A DNA stretch of 64,000 nucleotides. Origin: Arthrobacter zhaoxinii. GTDB taxonomy: Bacteria; Actinomycetota; Actinomycetes; Actinomycetales; Micrococcaceae. The position numbers were made by a program, and so were the translations under genes. The stretch lies in assembly GCF_025244925.1 (NCBI RefSeq), contig NZ_CP104275.1, forward strand, positions 2,108,001-2,172,000, read 5' to 3'. Below are positions 7,256-17,123 of the stretch, piece after piece (within the stretch, counting starts at the first letter, position 1; each line of letters starts with the position of its first letter). The notes under the pieces are model-generated. The model had not been told where the DNA came from. It saw nothing but the letters and a program-made list of their open reading frames with translations, and searched no databases.

Positions 7256-9883
7256 ATGGCTGAACATATCCCGGGCACAGACACGCCCGACAACGAACCC
7301 CAGACCGTATCCGTCCCCGACAAGCCCGCCCTTGAGGGGCTCGAGTCCAAGCTGAGCGCCCGCTGGCGCGAGGAGGGAACGTACGCGTTTGACCCGGACA
7401 CGGTCCGGGACGAGGTCTACTCGATCGACACTCCCCCGCCCACGGCCTCCGGTTCGCTGCACGTGGGACACATGTTCTCCTACACGCAGACCGACGTGAT
7501 GGCGCGCTACAAGCGGATGACTGGCAAGAACGTCTTTTACCCCATGGGCTGGGATGACAACGGCCTGCCCACCGAGCGCCGCGTCCAGAACTACTACGGC
7601 GTGCGCTGCGACCCCACCAAGCCGTACGACGCCGACTACCGCCCGCCGGCGAAGGCCGCCAAGAACCAGCGTGATTTCGATGTGATCTCCCGCCGCAACT
7701 TCATCGAGCTGTGCGAGGAGCTCGCTGTGGAGGACGAGAAGGTCTTCGAGGACCTCTTCTCCACCCTCGGCCTGTCCGTGGACTGGAACCGCACCTACCG
7801 CACCATCGACGACTCCTCGCGTGCCGTCAGCCAGCGTGCCTTCCTCGACAACCTGCGCGCCGGCGACGCCTATATGGCCGAAGCCCCGACCCTCTGGGAC
7901 GTCACCTTCCGCACCGCCGTCGCCCAGGCCGAGCTTGAGGACCGCGAGCAGCCCGGCGCCTACCACCGGGTGAGCTTCCACGCCCCCGACGGCGAGAAGA
8001 TCTACATTGAGACCACCCGCCCGGAACTGCTTCCGGCGTGCGTGGCCCTGGTGGCACACCCCGACGACGAACGGTACCAGCGCCTCTTCGGCACCACTGT
8101 GAAGTCCCCGCTGTTCGACGTCGAGGTCGAGGTGAAGGCGCATCCGCTGGCCAAGCCCGACAAGGGCTCCGGCATCGCCATGATCTGCACCTTCGGCGAC
8201 CTCACCGATGTCACCTGGTGGCGCGAACTGAACCTGCCCACCCGCGCCGTGATCGGCCGTGACGGCCGCATCCTCGCCGAGACCCCGGAGTGGATCGCCA
8301 CCGAGACGGCCAAGGAAAACTACGCCGCCCTCGCCACCAAGACCGTCTTCAGCGCCAAGGAAACCGTGGTCGAGATGCTGCGCGAAAGCGGCGACCTCGA
8401 CGGCGAACCGAAGAAGATCACCCACCCGGTCAACTTCTTCGAAAAGGGCGACAAGCCCCTCGAAGTGGTGACCAGCCGCCAGTGGTACATCCGCAACGGC
8501 GGCCGCGACGAGGAACGCCGCGGACGCCTGATCGCCCGCGGCAAGGAAATCGACTTCCACCCCGCGTTTATGCGCTCCCGCTATGAGAACTGGATCGAGG
8601 GCCTCAACGGTGACTGGCTGGTCTCCCGCCAGCGCTTCTTCGGCGTCCCCGTTCCCGTCTGGTACCCGCTGGATGCCGCCGGCAACCCGGACTACGACCA
8701 CCCCGTGCTGCCCGCACCCGAGTCCCTGCCCGTGGACCCGGCCGCCGAAGCGGCTCCGGGTTACGAAGAATCCCAGCGCAACCAGCCGGGCGGCTTCATC
8801 GGTGACGCGGACGTGCTCGACACCTGGGCCACCTCCTCGCTGACCCCGCAGATTGTGGGCGGCTGGAGCCGGGACGAGGACCTCTTCGCGAAGGTCTTCC
8901 CGTTCGACCTCCGTCCGCAGGGCCACGACATCATCCGCACCTGGCTGTTCTCCTCCGTGGTGCGCGCCGATGCGCTCAATGCCGCCGCGCCGTGGAAGCA
9001 CGCCGCGATTTCCGGCTGGATCCTGGACCCGGACCGGAAGAAGATGTCCAAGTCCAAGGGCAATGTGGTGGTTCCCACCGATGTGCTCAACGAGTTCGGC
9101 TCCGACGCCGTGCGCTACTGGGCCGCCTCGGCGAAGCTCGGCGCGGACACGGCGTACGAAATTGCGCAGATGAAGATCGGCCGCCGTCTGGCCATCAAGC
9201 TGCTCAACGCCTCCAAGTTCGTCCTGAACCTGGGCGCCACGGAGAAGAACGTGGCACTGGCGGACACCTCGGTGATCACCAACGCCCTGGACCTGTCCCT
9301 CCTGGCCCAGCTCACCGACGTTGTGCAGGCCGCCACGAGCGCCTTTGATCGCTACGACTACGCCAAGGCCCTGCAGCTGACCGAGTCCTTCTTCTGGTCC
9401 TTCACGGATGACTACGTGGAGCTGATCAAGGACCGCGCCTACGGTGCCGCCGGCGAGGCTGAGCAGGCCTCGGTGCTGGCCACCCTGGCCACCACGCTGG
9501 ATGCGCTGCTGCGCCTGTTCGCCCCGTTCCTGCCATTCGCCACCGAAGAGGTCTGGGGCTGGTGGCGCGCCGGGTCGGTGCACCGGGCGCCATGGCCGAA
9601 TGTGGACGGGCTGTCCACGGCCGTGGCGGACGCCGACGCCGGGATCCTCGGCACGGTTGCCGCCGCCCTGGGCGGGATCCGCAAGGCCAAGTCCGAAGCC
9701 AAGGTCAAGCAGCGGACCGAGGTCCTCAAGGCCACGGTCACCGCACCCGAGGGTGCAGTGACCCGGCTCCGCGCCGGACAGGCGGACCTCAAGGCCGCCG
9801 GCAACGTGCGGGAACTCAACCTGGCCGTCGGCGAGGGCGAGCTGGCCGTTTCCGACGTCGAACTGGCGCCTCCGGCGGAGTAG
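7256..9883 (+). CDS. valS: Valyl-tRNA synthetase
   Basis: Class I synthetase charging tRNA-Val, about 875 residues. The HIGH motif is HVGH near residue 69 (PPPTASGSLHVGH) and the KMSKS motif is KMSKS near residue 597. A CP1 editing domain and an anticodon-binding domain are present. The C-terminus ends shortly after the KQRTEVLKATV region rather than in the long coiled coil of E. coli ValRS. I chose the ATG at 7256 because GGAAGA lies 9 nt upstream; alternatives are GTG 7217 and ATG 7247. A strong hairpin follows the stop. Confidence 0.96.
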   Translation: MAEHIPGTDTPDNEPQTVSVPDKPALEGLESKLSARWREEGTYAFDPDTVRDEVYSIDTPPPTASGSLHVGHMFSYTQTDVMARYKRMTGKNVFYPMGWDDNGLPTERRVQNYYGVRCDPTKPYDADYRPPAKAAKNQRDFDVISRRNFIELCEELAVEDEKVFEDLFSTLGLSVDWNRTYRTIDDSSRAVSQRAFLDNLRAGDAYMAEAPTLWDVTFRTAVAQAELEDREQPGAYHRVSFHAPDGEKIYIETTRPELLPACVALVAHPDDERYQRLFGTTVKSPLFDVEVEVKAHPLAKPDKGSGIAMICTFGDLTDVTWWRELNLPTRAVIGRDGRILAETPEWIATETAKENYAALATKTVFSAKETVVEMLRESGDLDGEPKKITHPVNFFEKGDKPLEVVTSRQWYIRNGGRDEERRGRLIARGKEIDFHPAFMRSRYENWIEGLNGDWLVSRQRFFGVPVPVWYPLDAAGNPDYDHPVLPAPESLPVDPAAEAAPGYEESQRNQPGGFIGDADVLDTWATSSLTPQIVGGWSRDEDLFAKVFPFDLRPQGHDIIRTWLFSSVVRADALNAAAPWKHAAISGWILDPDRKKMSKSKGNVVVPTDVLNEFGSDAVRYWAASAKLGADTAYEIAQMKIGRRLAIKLLNASKFVLNLGATEKNVALADTSVITNALDLSLLAQLTDVVQAATSAFDRYDYAKALQLTESFFWSFTDDYVELIKDRAYGAAGEAEQASVLATLATTLDALLRLFAPFLPFATEEVWGWWRAGSVHRAPWPNVDGLSTAVADADAGILGTVAAALGGIRKAKSEAKVKQRTEVLKATVTAPEGAVTRLRAGQADLKAAGNVRELNLAVGEGELAVSDVELAPPAE

Positions 9884-9898
9884 TGCCGTAGAACCAAA

Positions 9899-9940
9899 AA
9901 CAGAACGCCCGGCCGGATATTTCCGGCCGGGCGTTCTGTT
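9899..9940. terminator. Bidirectional terminator between valS and the DsbA-like gene
   Basis: A perfect 18-bp stem (AACAGAACGCCCGGCCGG and its complement) around a six-base loop, flanked by AAAAA on the left and TTTA on the right. It can terminate both converging genes. Confidence 0.93.
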
Positions 9941-9956
9941 TATGGAGGCAGAATAA

Positions 9957-10586
9957 TCAGTCGAACGCCGGGCTCTCGGTGCGGCTGCGCTTGAGTTCGA
10001 AGAACGCCGGGTTCGAGGCCAGCATCACGGCGCCGTCGAACATCGCACCTGCTTCTTCGCCGCGCGGGATGCGCGTCAGCACCGGACCGAAGAAGGCGGT
10101 CCCGTTGAAGGCCACGATGGGGGTTCCGACGTCGTCGCCCACCTTCTCGATGCCTTCCTTGTGCGAGGCGCGCAGCTGGTCGTCATACTCGTCCGTGTCG
10201 GCGTACTGCGCCAGCTCGGCGGGCAGGCCCACCTCGGCCACCGCCTCACGGATGACCGTGGGGAAGTCGCTGTTTCCGCCGATGTGGATGCGGGTTCCCA
10301 TGGCGTCGTACAGCTTCTTGATGTACTCGGTGCCGTGCAGCTCCTGCGCCGCGATGATCACGCGGACCGGACCCCAGGCCGCCTCCATGCGCTTTTGGTA
10401 GTCCTCCGGCAGGTCCCGGCCCTCATTCAGGACGGCCAGGCTCATCACGTGCCAGTTGGTGCGGACATCGCGGACCTGTTCCACTTCGTCCATCCAGCGG
10501 GACGTGACCCAGGCGAACGGGCACATCGGGTCGAACCAGAAATCGGCGGTCGATGCGGAACCGGACACGGAAGCATTAGCGGTCAT
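9957..10586 (-). CDS. DsbA-family protein of the Rv2466c (mycothiol-dependent nitroreductase) type, lacking the second active-site Cys
   Basis: 209-residue thioredoxin-fold protein that matches the M. tuberculosis Rv2466c family along its length: [23 protein letters not shown]-like [33 protein letters not shown] and [16 protein letters not shown]. Rv2466c carries a CPWC active site and works with mycothiol. Here the motif at residues 22-25 is CPFA, so only the N-terminal cysteine remains. It would have to act as a monothiol enzyme, probably resolved by mycothiol. In M. tuberculosis this gene also sits near rpiB, nei and pepN. Confidence 0.88.
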   Translation of the reverse strand: MTANASVSGSASTADFWFDPMCPFAWVTSRWMDEVEQVRDVRTNWHVMSLAVLNEGRDLPEDYQKRMEAAWGPVRVIIAAQELHGTEYIKKLYDAMGTRIHIGGNSDFPTVIREAVAEVGLPAELAQYADTDEYDDQLRASHKEGIEKVGDDVGTPIVAFNGTAFFGPVLTRIPRGEEAGAMFDGAVMLASNPAFFELKRSRTESPAFD

Positions 10587-10651
10587 GGAAACTCCTTGGA
10601 AGCGTTGAACGGCGCAGACACGCCCTGCATACTACTTCTACCAACCGCGGG

Positions 10652-11944
10652 TCAGGCCGATTTGTTCCGGCGCTTCGTGGCGACGGCGTGCGAAATGAGG
10701 GTCGGTTCGGCCTTCTTCTCCACGGTGTCTGCGGTGATAACCACCGTGACGACGTCCTCCTGGCTGGGCAGGTCGAACATGACCGGCAGCAGGACTTCCT
10801 CCAGGATGGCACGCAGACCGCGGGCACCGGTGCCCCGCTCCAAGGCCTGCTCCGCGATCGCGTCCAGGGCACCCTGCTCGAAGGTGAGTTCGACGCCGTC
10901 GAGCTGGAACATCTTCTGGTACTGCTTGACCAGGGCGTTCTTGGGCTCGGTCAGGATGCGGATGAGCGCCGTGCGGTCCAGGTTCGAGACCGTGGTGATG
11001 ACGGGCAGGCGGCCGATGAATTCGGGAATCAGGCCGAATTTCAGCAGGTCCTCGGGCATAACCTCCGCATAGGAGTCAGTGCCCTTGGTGGTTTCGATCA
11101 GCGGTGCGCCGAACCCGATGCCCTTGCGGCCGGACCGGGACCCGATGATTTCCTCCAGGCCGGCGAAGGCGCCGGCAACAATAAAGAGGACGTTGGTGGT
11201 GTCGATCTGGATGAATTCCTGATGCGGATGCTTACGCCCGCCCTGCGGCGGCACGGAGGCCACCGTGCCTTCGAGGATCTTCAGCAGGGCCTGCTGCACG
11301 CCTTCGCCGGAGACGTCCCGGGTGATGGACGGGTTCTCGCTCTTGCGGGAGATCTTGTCGATCTCGTCAATGTAGATGATGCCCTGCTCGGCCTTCTTGA
11401 CGTCGTAGTCCGCGGCCTGGATCAGCTTGAGCAGGATGTTCTCCACGTCTTCACCCACGTAGCCGGCTTCGGTGAGCGCGGTGGCGTCGGCGACGGCGAA
11501 GGGGACGTTGAGGCGGCGGGCCAGGGTCTGCGCCAGATAGGTCTTGCCGCAGCCGGTGGGGCCGATCAGGAGGATGTTGGACTTGCCGATTTCGACGTCG
11601 TCGGCAGCCACTGCATCGGCGAGGTTACCGGCGCCGCGGGGAGCGTGGCCGGCCTGGATGCGCTTGTAGTGGTTGTAGACCGCAACGGCCAGCGACCGCT
11701 TGGCGGGTTCCTGGCCGATGACGTATTCCTGCAGCGAATCGAAGATTTCCCGGGGCTTGGGGAGTTCGAAGGTGCCGAGATCGGCAACCTCGGAGAGCTC
11801 TTCCTCGATGATTTCGTTGCAGAGGTCGATGCACTCATCACAGATGTACACGCCGGGGCCGGCAATGAGTTTGCGTACCTGCTTCTGGCTCTTTCCGCAG
11901 AAAGAGCACTTGAGCAGATCCGTGCTCTCACCAATGCGAGCCAT
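10652..11944 (-). CDS. clpX: ATP-dependent Clp protease, ATPase subunit ClpX
   Basis: AAA+ unfoldase that recognises tagged substrates and feeds ClpP. 430 residues. The N-terminal zinc-binding domain has C13/C16 and C35/C38. Walker A GPTGCGKT is at 128-135 and Walker B IIYIDEID at 189-196. The IGF loop that docks on ClpP is seen in KGIGFGAPL. It lies downstream of clpP1-clpP2 on the same strand, separated from clpP2 by 168 nt that include a hairpin, so it may have its own promoter as well as read-through. Confidence 0.97.
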   Translation of the reverse strand: MARIGESTDLLKCSFCGKSQKQVRKLIAGPGVYICDECIDLCNEIIEEELSEVADLGTFELPKPREIFDSLQEYVIGQEPAKRSLAVAVYNHYKRIQAGHAPRGAGNLADAVAADDVEIGKSNILLIGPTGCGKTYLAQTLARRLNVPFAVADATALTEAGYVGEDVENILLKLIQAADYDVKKAEQGIIYIDEIDKISRKSENPSITRDVSGEGVQQALLKILEGTVASVPPQGGRKHPHQEFIQIDTTNVLFIVAGAFAGLEEIIGSRSGRKGIGFGAPLIETTKGTDSYAEVMPEDLLKFGLIPEFIGRLPVITTVSNLDRTALIRILTEPKNALVKQYQKMFQLDGVELTFEQGALDAIAEQALERGTGARGLRAILEEVLLPVMFDLPSQEDVVTVVITADTVEKKAEPTLISHAVATKRRNKSA

Positions 11945-12049
11945 AGTTCAGTCCCCTTAGATGGTCCATCAAAAAACGGTTCCGCAGCATGGGCTGAGCC
12001 AACCATGATCCACTCTAGGACACTTGGAGGAGCTATTCAGCAACCAAAC

Positions 12050-12081
12050 GGCCCGTGGTGCGATATTACGCGCCACGGGCC
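12050..12081 (-). terminator. Hairpin between clpP2 and clpX
   Basis: GGCCCGTGG and its exact complement CCACGGGCC flank an inner GCG/CGC pair and an ATATTA-containing loop. Only a weak T run (GTTTGG) follows on the minus strand, so it may be a partial terminator or attenuator that sets the clpX level. Confidence 0.6.
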
Positions 12082-12112
12082 GCCGGAACATGCTGCTTGT
12101 CAGCAGGGCAGG

Positions 12113-12787
12113 TTACATCTTGTTGATGGCCGGAGTCTTGAGCTTGCGGGAATCAAGAACCTGGTCGATCAGTCCGTATTCCAGGGCCGAATCGGCGGTG
12201 AGGATCTTGTCACGCTCAATGTCCGTGTTGACCTGCTCGGAGGTGCGGTTGGAGTGCAGCGCCAGGGTGTCCTCCAGCCATGTGCGCATCCGCATGACCT
12301 CGGCGGCCTGGATTTCCAGGTCGGAGGCCTGCCCGCCCTGTCCGCCGGACAGTGAGGGCTGGTGGATGAGCACGCGGGCGTTCGGCAGTGCCAGGCGCTT
12401 GCCCGGCGTGCCGGCAGCAAGCAGCACGGCGGCCGCGCTGGCTGCCTGGCCGAGGCAGACCGTCTGGATCTCCGGGCGGATGTACTGCATGGTGTCGTAA
12501 ATGGCCGTCATGGCCGTGAATGATCCACCCGGGGAGTTGATGTACAGGGTGATGTCGCGGTCCGGGTCGGTGGACTCAAGGACCAGCAGCTGGGCCATGA
12601 CGTCGTCTGCGGAGGCGTCGTCGACCTGGACACCCAGGAAGATGATGCGGTCTTCGAACAGCTTGGTGTACGGATCCTGGCGCTTGAAGCCGTAGGGCGT
12701 GCGCTCTTCGAACTGCGGCAGGACGTAGCGGCTGGTGGGCATCTGCGGGGCGACGGCGGAGCCGGCGGTGCCGAAATTATGGTTCAT
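12113..12787 (-). CDS. clpP2: ATP-dependent Clp protease proteolytic subunit ClpP2
   Basis: Serine peptidase of 224 residues that forms the mixed ClpP1P2 tetradecamer in actinobacteria. The catalytic Ser is S117 in GQAASAAA and the His is H142 in LIHQPS, with the Asp in VNTDIERD. An N-terminal extension of about 35 residues precedes the mature start, as usual for ClpP2. AGGAG lies 7 nt before the ATG. It follows clpP1 by 47 nt on the same strand, so the two subunits are co-transcribed. Confidence 0.96.
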   Translation of the reverse strand: MNHNFGTAGSAVAPQMPTSRYVLPQFEERTPYGFKRQDPYTKLFEDRIIFLGVQVDDASADDVMAQLLVLESTDPDRDITLYINSPGGSFTAMTAIYDTMQYIRPEIQTVCLGQAASAAAVLLAAGTPGKRLALPNARVLIHQPSLSGGQGGQASDLEIQAAEVMRMRTWLEDTLALHSNRTSEQVNTDIERDKILTADSALEYGLIDQVLDSRKLKTPAINKM

Positions 12788-12834
12788 GAATTACTCCTGA
12801 AGTCTGCAAATGGAGGGGTGGCTGGCCGGGGACC

Positions 12835-13482
12835 CTAGTCCTCGTCCTTGCCCTCTGCCTGGTCCTGGTTGGTTCCGCCGCCGCCGGTTACTCCGCCTGC
12901 GTGGGCGGAGATCTTGTCGAAGAAGCCGTATTCCAGGGCTTCCTGCGCGGTGAACCACTTGTCGCGGTCGTTGTCCTTGAGGATGGTCTCGACGGTCTGG
13001 CCGGTCTGCTCTGCAGTCAGTTCAGCCATCACGCGCTTCATGTTCAGGATCAGCTCGGCCTGGATCTTGATGTCCGAAGCCGTGCCGCCGATTCCGCCGG
13101 AGGGCTGGTGCATCAGGATGCGGGCGTGCGGCGTTGCGTAACGCTTGCCCTTGGTGCCGGAGGAGAGCAGGAACTGGCCCATGGAGGCGGCCAGGCCGGT
13201 GGCGACCGTGACAACGTCGTTCGGGATGAACTGCATGGTGTCGTAGATCGCCATGCCTGCGGTCACGGAGCCGCCGGGAGAGTTGATGTAAAGGTAGATG
13301 TCCTTCTCAGGATCTTCTGCGGAAAGCAGCAGAAGCTGGGAGCAGATCGCGTTGGCATTCTCGTCCCGGACTTCCGAGCCCAACCAGATGATCCGCTCTT
13401 TGAGCAGGCGGTTGTAGATGTAGTCGTCCCGGCCGGCCGGGTCCACCGTAGCCATGGTGGGTGTGTTCGGTGCAGTTGCCAT
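12835..13482 (-). CDS. clpP1: ATP-dependent Clp protease proteolytic subunit ClpP1
   Basis: 215 residues. Catalytic Ser S100 is in GLAASMGQ, His H125 in LMHQPSGG and Asp in the ILKDNDRDK segment. It is the first gene of the clpP1-clpP2 pair. A ClgR-like operator lies about 120 bp upstream. The C-terminal tail after EISAHAGG-like sequence is Gly/Asp-rich and unstructured, as often seen in ClpP1. In actinobacteria ClpP1 and ClpP2 are both needed for an active protease. Confidence 0.96.
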   Translation of the reverse strand: MATAPNTPTMATVDPAGRDDYIYNRLLKERIIWLGSEVRDENANAICSQLLLLSAEDPEKDIYLYINSPGGSVTAGMAIYDTMQFIPNDVVTVATGLAASMGQFLLSSGTKGKRYATPHARILMHQPSGGIGGTASDIKIQAELILNMKRVMAELTAEQTGQTVETILKDNDRDKWFTAQEALEYGFFDKISAHAGGVTGGGGTNQDQAEGKDED

Positions 13483-13600
13483 ACTGAGTGACCTCTCGCT
13501 CTGGCAGGAACGGGTGCTGGCCGTGCCAGCGGCTCCTGCCGTTTGTCTCTTCTAGGACACTAGCCTGTTGCAGCGGCGATCTGCGCCCGTTTGGCTGACT

Positions 13601-13617
13601 GTTCGCTGACGGCGCAC
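13601..13617. promoter_or_regulatory. Candidate ClgR operator upstream of clpP1P2
   Basis: GTTCGCTGACGGCGCAC is an imperfect palindrome whose core CGCTGACGGCG fits the ClgR consensus CGCYNANRGCG as I remember it from corynebacteria. ClgR activates clpP1P2 in corynebacteria, streptomycetes and mycobacteria, and this site lies in the right place. No clgR gene is in the window. Confidence 0.6.
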
Positions 13618-13675
13618 GATGCGCGTCACAGCGGTGTGTGGCGCAGACCGGGCCGTGAAAGGTCCGTTAAACCAC

Positions 13676-13707
13676 GGTGCCGCCGGCCCTTTCGGACCGG
13701 CGGCACC
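13676..13707 (-). terminator. Hairpin downstream of tig
   Basis: GGTGCCGCCGG pairs with CCGGCGGCACC across a short loop, with one mismatch near the loop. It lies just after the tig stop on the minus strand, followed by GTGGTTTAA. It separates tig from the clpP1P2 unit. Confidence 0.65.
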
Positions 13708-13738
13708 CTGGCTGGTGTCCGTGGGACACCCTGACAGG

Positions 13739-15094
13739 CTAGGCCTTGTCGTCGTTCTGCTGCTCTTCGGCTTCGGCTTCGGCTGCCTCGACCTCTTCGC
13801 CTGCGGGGCGGACGAAGTCGGTCAGGTCAATCTCGGCACCGGTGGTGTCGGTGACCTTGGCCAGCTCGAGGACCTTGGCCAGTGCCTTGCGGCGGCGGAC
13901 CTCGCCGACCATCATCGGAACCTGGCCGCTCTGGTCGATCAGCTGGGCGAACTGGTTCGGATCCATGCCGTACTGGGAGGCGGAGGAAACGATGTAGTCG
14001 ATCAGCTCGTTCTGGGCTACGCCTACTTCTTCCTTCTCCGCTACTGCGTCAAGGATGATTTCGTTCTTGAAGGCGGCCTCGGTGTTGGCGCGGACCTCGG
14101 CGCGGTGCTCTTCGGTGTCGTGATCGGCACCGGAAGACTGGGCGCTCTCCGAGTTGAAGTGCTGTTCGATCTGCTCTTCGATGACCGACTCCGGAACCGG
14201 AACCTCCACGAGTTCGAGCAGCTTCTCGAGCACCTTGTCGCGGGCTTCAACGCCCTGCTCCATGAGCTTGGACTCAGCGGCGCGCTTGACCAGGTCTTCG
14301 CGCAGTTCGCCGATGGTGTCGAATTCGCTGGCCAGCTGTGCAAAGTCGTCATTGGCTTCGGGGAGCTCGCGCTCCTTGACGGCCTTGATCGTGACGGTCA
14401 CCTCGGCGTCGGATCCGGCGTGCTCGCCGCCGGCCAGCTTGGTGTTGAACGTGGCGGATTCGCCGCTGCTCAGGCCGGTGACGGCCTCGTCCATACCTTC
14501 GAGCATGGTGCCGGCGCCTACCTGGTAGGACAGGTCAGCGGCGGAATCCACCTCTTCACCGTCTACCTTGGCAACCAGGTCCATGGTCAGGAAGTCATCG
14601 GCAACTGCGGGGCGGTCCACGGACTTCAGCGTGCCGAAGCGGCTGCGCAGTTCGTCCAGGGCCTTGTCGACGTCGGCGTCGGAAGCCTCGGCGGGCTCAA
14701 CGGTGACCTCGAGGCCGGCGTAATCCGGCAGTTCGATTTCAGGACGGATGTCCAGCTCGACGGTGAAGACCAGCTGGCCTTCGTCGGTGGCGGGGTCCGG
14801 CACTTCGGTGATCTCAACTTCGGGCCGGCTCAGGGGGGTGATGCCCGTCTCGTTGACGGCCGCGGCGTAGAAGCCGTTCAGTCCGTCATTGATCGCCGTC
14901 TCGAGAACGTAGCCGCGGCCAACGCGCTGATCGATGAGGCGGTTGGGAACCTTGCCCTTGCGGAAGCCCGGGACCTGCACCTGAGTGGCGATGGTCTTGT
15001 AGGCCTCTTCGATGCTCGGCTTCAGTTCCTCGAACGGAACTTCAACGTTGAGCTTTACCCGCGTGGGTGTGAGGTTTTCTACGGCGCTCTTCAC
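13739..15094 (-). CDS. tig: Trigger factor (ribosome-associated chaperone)
   Basis: Folding helper that binds the ribosome exit tunnel through its N-terminal domain and has a central FKBP-like peptidyl-prolyl isomerase domain and a helical C-terminal chaperone domain. 451 residues. The N-terminal motif [11 protein letters not shown] is the ribosome-binding signature. The start is the GTG at 15094 ([12 protein letters not shown] follows), with AGGAG ten bases upstream; further upstream reading frame runs into tRNA-Pro and is not coding. The C-terminal tail is Glu/Ala-rich. Confidence 0.96.
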   Translation of the reverse strand: MKSAVENLTPTRVKLNVEVPFEELKPSIEEAYKTIATQVQVPGFRKGKVPNRLIDQRVGRGYVLETAINDGLNGFYAAAVNETGITPLSRPEVEITEVPDPATDEGQLVFTVELDIRPEIELPDYAGLEVTVEPAEASDADVDKALDELRSRFGTLKSVDRPAVADDFLTMDLVAKVDGEEVDSAADLSYQVGAGTMLEGMDEAVTGLSSGESATFNTKLAGGEHAGSDAEVTVTIKAVKERELPEANDDFAQLASEFDTIGELREDLVKRAAESKLMEQGVEARDKVLEKLLELVEVPVPESVIEEQIEQHFNSESAQSSGADHDTEEHRAEVRANTEAAFKNEIILDAVAEKEEVGVAQNELIDYIVSSASQYGMDPNQFAQLIDQSGQVPMMVGEVRRRKALAKVLELAKVTDTTGAEIDLTDFVRPAGEEVEAAEAEAEEQQNDDKA

Positions 15095-15148
15095 AGCGTA
15101 AGTTCTCCTGAGGGTTCTGGGATTGGTCTGCACCATGGTTATACAGAG

Positions 15149-15222
15149 TCGGGGTGACAGGATTTGAACCTGCGACTTCCTGCTCCCAAAGCAGGCGCTC
15201 TTCCAAGCTGAGCTACACCCCG
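15149..15222 (-). tRNA. tRNA-Pro (anticodon TGG)
   Basis: The minus strand folds into a cloverleaf with acceptor CGGGGTG/CACCCCG, D arm TAGCTCAGCTTGGAAGAGC, anticodon loop CTTTGGGA giving TGG, and T arm GGTTCAAATCC. CCA is not encoded. It lies just upstream of tig on the same strand. Confidence 0.96.
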
Positions 15223-15373
15223 TCAGTGCACCTGACAGCCTACCTGTCCTGAAGCGGGTATGACGAATTTCCGTGCTCCGGAGTGGATTCCGCACCCGGC
15301 CGGGAACCGGATGCGGGGCCGATTACTCTCGGCCGGTTATCGCGTGCTAAGGTAAAACCTGCCTTACGGCGCC

Positions 15374-15444
15374 GGGGATGTAGCTCAATGGTAGAGCCTC
15401 AGTCTTCCAAACTGATTACGCGGGTTCGATTCCCGTCATCCCCT
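15374..15444 (+). tRNA. tRNA-Gly (anticodon TCC)
   Basis: Acceptor GGGGATG/CATCCCC, D loop GCTCAATGGTAGAGC, anticodon loop CTTCCAA giving TCC, T arm GGTTCGATTCC. The bases after the discriminator T are CCA, so the tail is encoded (to 15447). A strong terminator follows. Confidence 0.97.
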
Positions 15445-15453
15445 CCACCATAG

Positions 15454-15484
15454 AAGGGCCTTCCGCAGCAGCGGAAGGCCCTTT
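15454..15484 (+). terminator. Terminator after tRNA-Gly
   Basis: AAGGGCCTTCCGC pairs perfectly with GCGGAAGGCCCTT across AGCA, followed by TCT. It ends the tRNA-Gly transcript and may also serve nei2 on the opposite strand. Confidence 0.88.
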
Positions 15485-15501
15485 CTGCGTTAACCCTGCT
15501 C

Positions 15502-16407
15502 TCAGGCGGCCTGGCAGGCCGGGCACCAGTACAGTTTCCGGGCGCCCATGTCCGTTCCGGCCACCGGTGTTCCGCAGCGCCGGCACGGAAGGCCGGTCCG
15601 TTTGTAGACGTAGTGGGCTTCGGACACCGGTACCGGTTCGGCGGTGTCCTCGCGGTCCTGCGGGGCGGTGGTTATGATCCTGCCCTGCCGCACGCCGTCA
15701 TTCATGAGTCGCACGACGTCGCTCCACAGGTCCGCGGCTTCGGCCTCGCCCACGCTGCGGCCCAGCCGCCAGGGAGAGATCCGGGCACGGAAGAGCACTT
15801 CGGCGCGGTAGACGTTGCCCACGCCGGCCAGCACCTCCTGGTTCATCAGGAGCAGGCCGACCGGTGAGCCCTTGCTGCGGAGCCGGCGGGTGAATTCCGC
15901 TGCACGTTCGGCGCCGGCGGGTCCGTCCGCGCCGTCAGCCAGCGGGTCCGGCCCGAGCCGGGCGAGCACCTTGCTGCGCTCGGCGTCGGTGATTACCTCG
16001 CAGGCGGTGGGGCCGCGCAGATCCGCCCAGCCGTGCTCGGACACCAGCCGGACCCGCACCGCACCCCGGGGCTCGGGCGGACCCGCGTAACCCGCGCCGT
16101 CGTCGCCGGCTACCTCCTGTTCCCCCACCCGCCGGGGCGCGCCGATGCTCGAGGCGCCGGTGAAGGTTTCATCTCCGCCGAAGTCGAAGGCGCCGTAGAG
16201 GCCCAGGTGGATGCGCAGGTAGAGATCGTTGTCGAAGTGCAGGAACAGCTGCTTGCCGTGGGCGGAGGCCGCCTCAAGCACGTGTCCGTCCAGCCGGGCT
16301 GCGCCGGCGGCAAACCGGCCCTGCGGGCTGCTGACGGACAGGCGGGACCCGCCGAACACCGAGGTGAACTGCCGGGCCAGACGGTGGATCGAATGGCCCT
16401 CGGGCAT
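15502..16407 (-). CDS. nei2: Fpg/Nei family DNA glycosylase (Nei2-like)
   Basis: Base-excision repair glycosylase/AP lyase, 301 residues. The N-terminus MPEGHSIHRLA has the catalytic Pro2 and Glu3; the H5 context is typical of the endonuclease VIII (Nei2) branch. A helix-two-turn-helix (LLLMNQEVLAGVGNVYRAEV) is present and the C-terminal zinc finger has CRRCG and CPAC. It removes oxidised pyrimidines in characterised relatives. Its ATG overlaps the rpiB stop by one base (TAATG), so the two are coupled; the same rpiB-nei order is found in M. tuberculosis. Confidence 0.92.
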   Translation of the reverse strand: MPEGHSIHRLARQFTSVFGGSRLSVSSPQGRFAAGAARLDGHVLEAASAHGKQLFLHFDNDLYLRIHLGLYGAFDFGGDETFTGASSIGAPRRVGEQEVAGDDGAGYAGPPEPRGAVRVRLVSEHGWADLRGPTACEVITDAERSKVLARLGPDPLADGADGPAGAERAAEFTRRLRSKGSPVGLLLMNQEVLAGVGNVYRAEVLFRARISPWRLGRSVGEAEAADLWSDVVRLMNDGVRQGRIITTAPQDREDTAEPVPVSEAHYVYKRTGLPCRRCGTPVAGTDMGARKLYWCPACQAA

Positions 16408-16877
16408 TAGAGCGCGGAACCGGTGGTTTCATACCGTGCAATCTGCGCGATCCGGCGCACGTGGCGTTCGGCGTCGCTGAAGGGTTCGGCAAGGAAGGCT
16501 TCAATGATGCCCGTGGCCTCTTCGACGCTGTGCTGGCGGCCGCCGACCGCCACGATGTTGGCGTCATTGTGCTGCCGGGCGAGCCGGGCGGTGTCGAGGT
16601 TCCAGGCCAGGGCCGCACGCACGCCCCGTACCTTGTTGGCAGCGATCTGCTCGCCGTTCCCTGAACCGCCCAGCACAATTCCCAGGGCCTCGGTGCCGGC
16701 CTCCCGGTCCCGCACCACGGCCTCCGCCGCGTCAATGCAGAACGCCGGGTAATCGTCCTCGGCATCGTATTCGCGGGGTCCGTGGTCAACCACGTCGTAC
16801 CCCTTGCCGGTGAGATGGGCGATGAGGTGGGAGCTCAGGTCCATGCCTGCGTGGTCGGTTGCAATGTGGACGCGCAT
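16407..16877 (-). CDS. rpiB: Ribose-5-phosphate isomerase B
   Basis: Interconverts ribose 5-phosphate and ribulose 5-phosphate in the pentose phosphate pathway. 156 residues, normal for RpiB. The N-terminal MRVHIATDHAG and the phosphate loop GGSGNGEQIAANK are diagnostic. Glu76 in this loop corresponds to the catalytic Glu of the mycobacterial enzyme, where E. coli RpiB uses a cysteine. First gene of a two-gene unit with nei2. Confidence 0.95.
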   Translation of the reverse strand: MRVHIATDHAGMDLSSHLIAHLTGKGYDVVDHGPREYDAEDDYPAFCIDAAEAVVRDREAGTEALGIVLGGSGNGEQIAANKVRGVRAALAWNLDTARLARQHNDANIVAVGGRQHSVEEATGIIEAFLAEPFSDAERHVRRIAQIARYETTGSAL

Positions 16878-17123
16878 TTGGGGTAAGTCCGTTTCTTAGG
16901 GGAGGGAAAAGACGCTTCCAGCCTAGCTTCCGAGGCAGCGCTGCCTCCAAATTCCGGGCCGCCGCGGGGACTTCCGGCTTACATATTCCGGCTCCCGGCC
17001 GATAGACCACTACGGACACGTTCGCCGGCTGCATTATCCCGGCGCGGTTCTCCGCCCCGGACGCGGGCTTTGCGGGTGCTTCACCGCTAAGTGCCCGCCA
17101 GGTCTCGTTCTACAAGGAATCCA

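Noticed and set aside
6992..9583. 863-residue open frame antisense to valS
   Set aside because: Antisense shadow of a definite synthetase gene; no family motifs or ribosome site.
15095..15295. Upstream extension of trigger factor
   Set aside because: The frame continues into tRNA-Pro; GTG 15094 has a good AGGAG and gives the conserved N-terminus.
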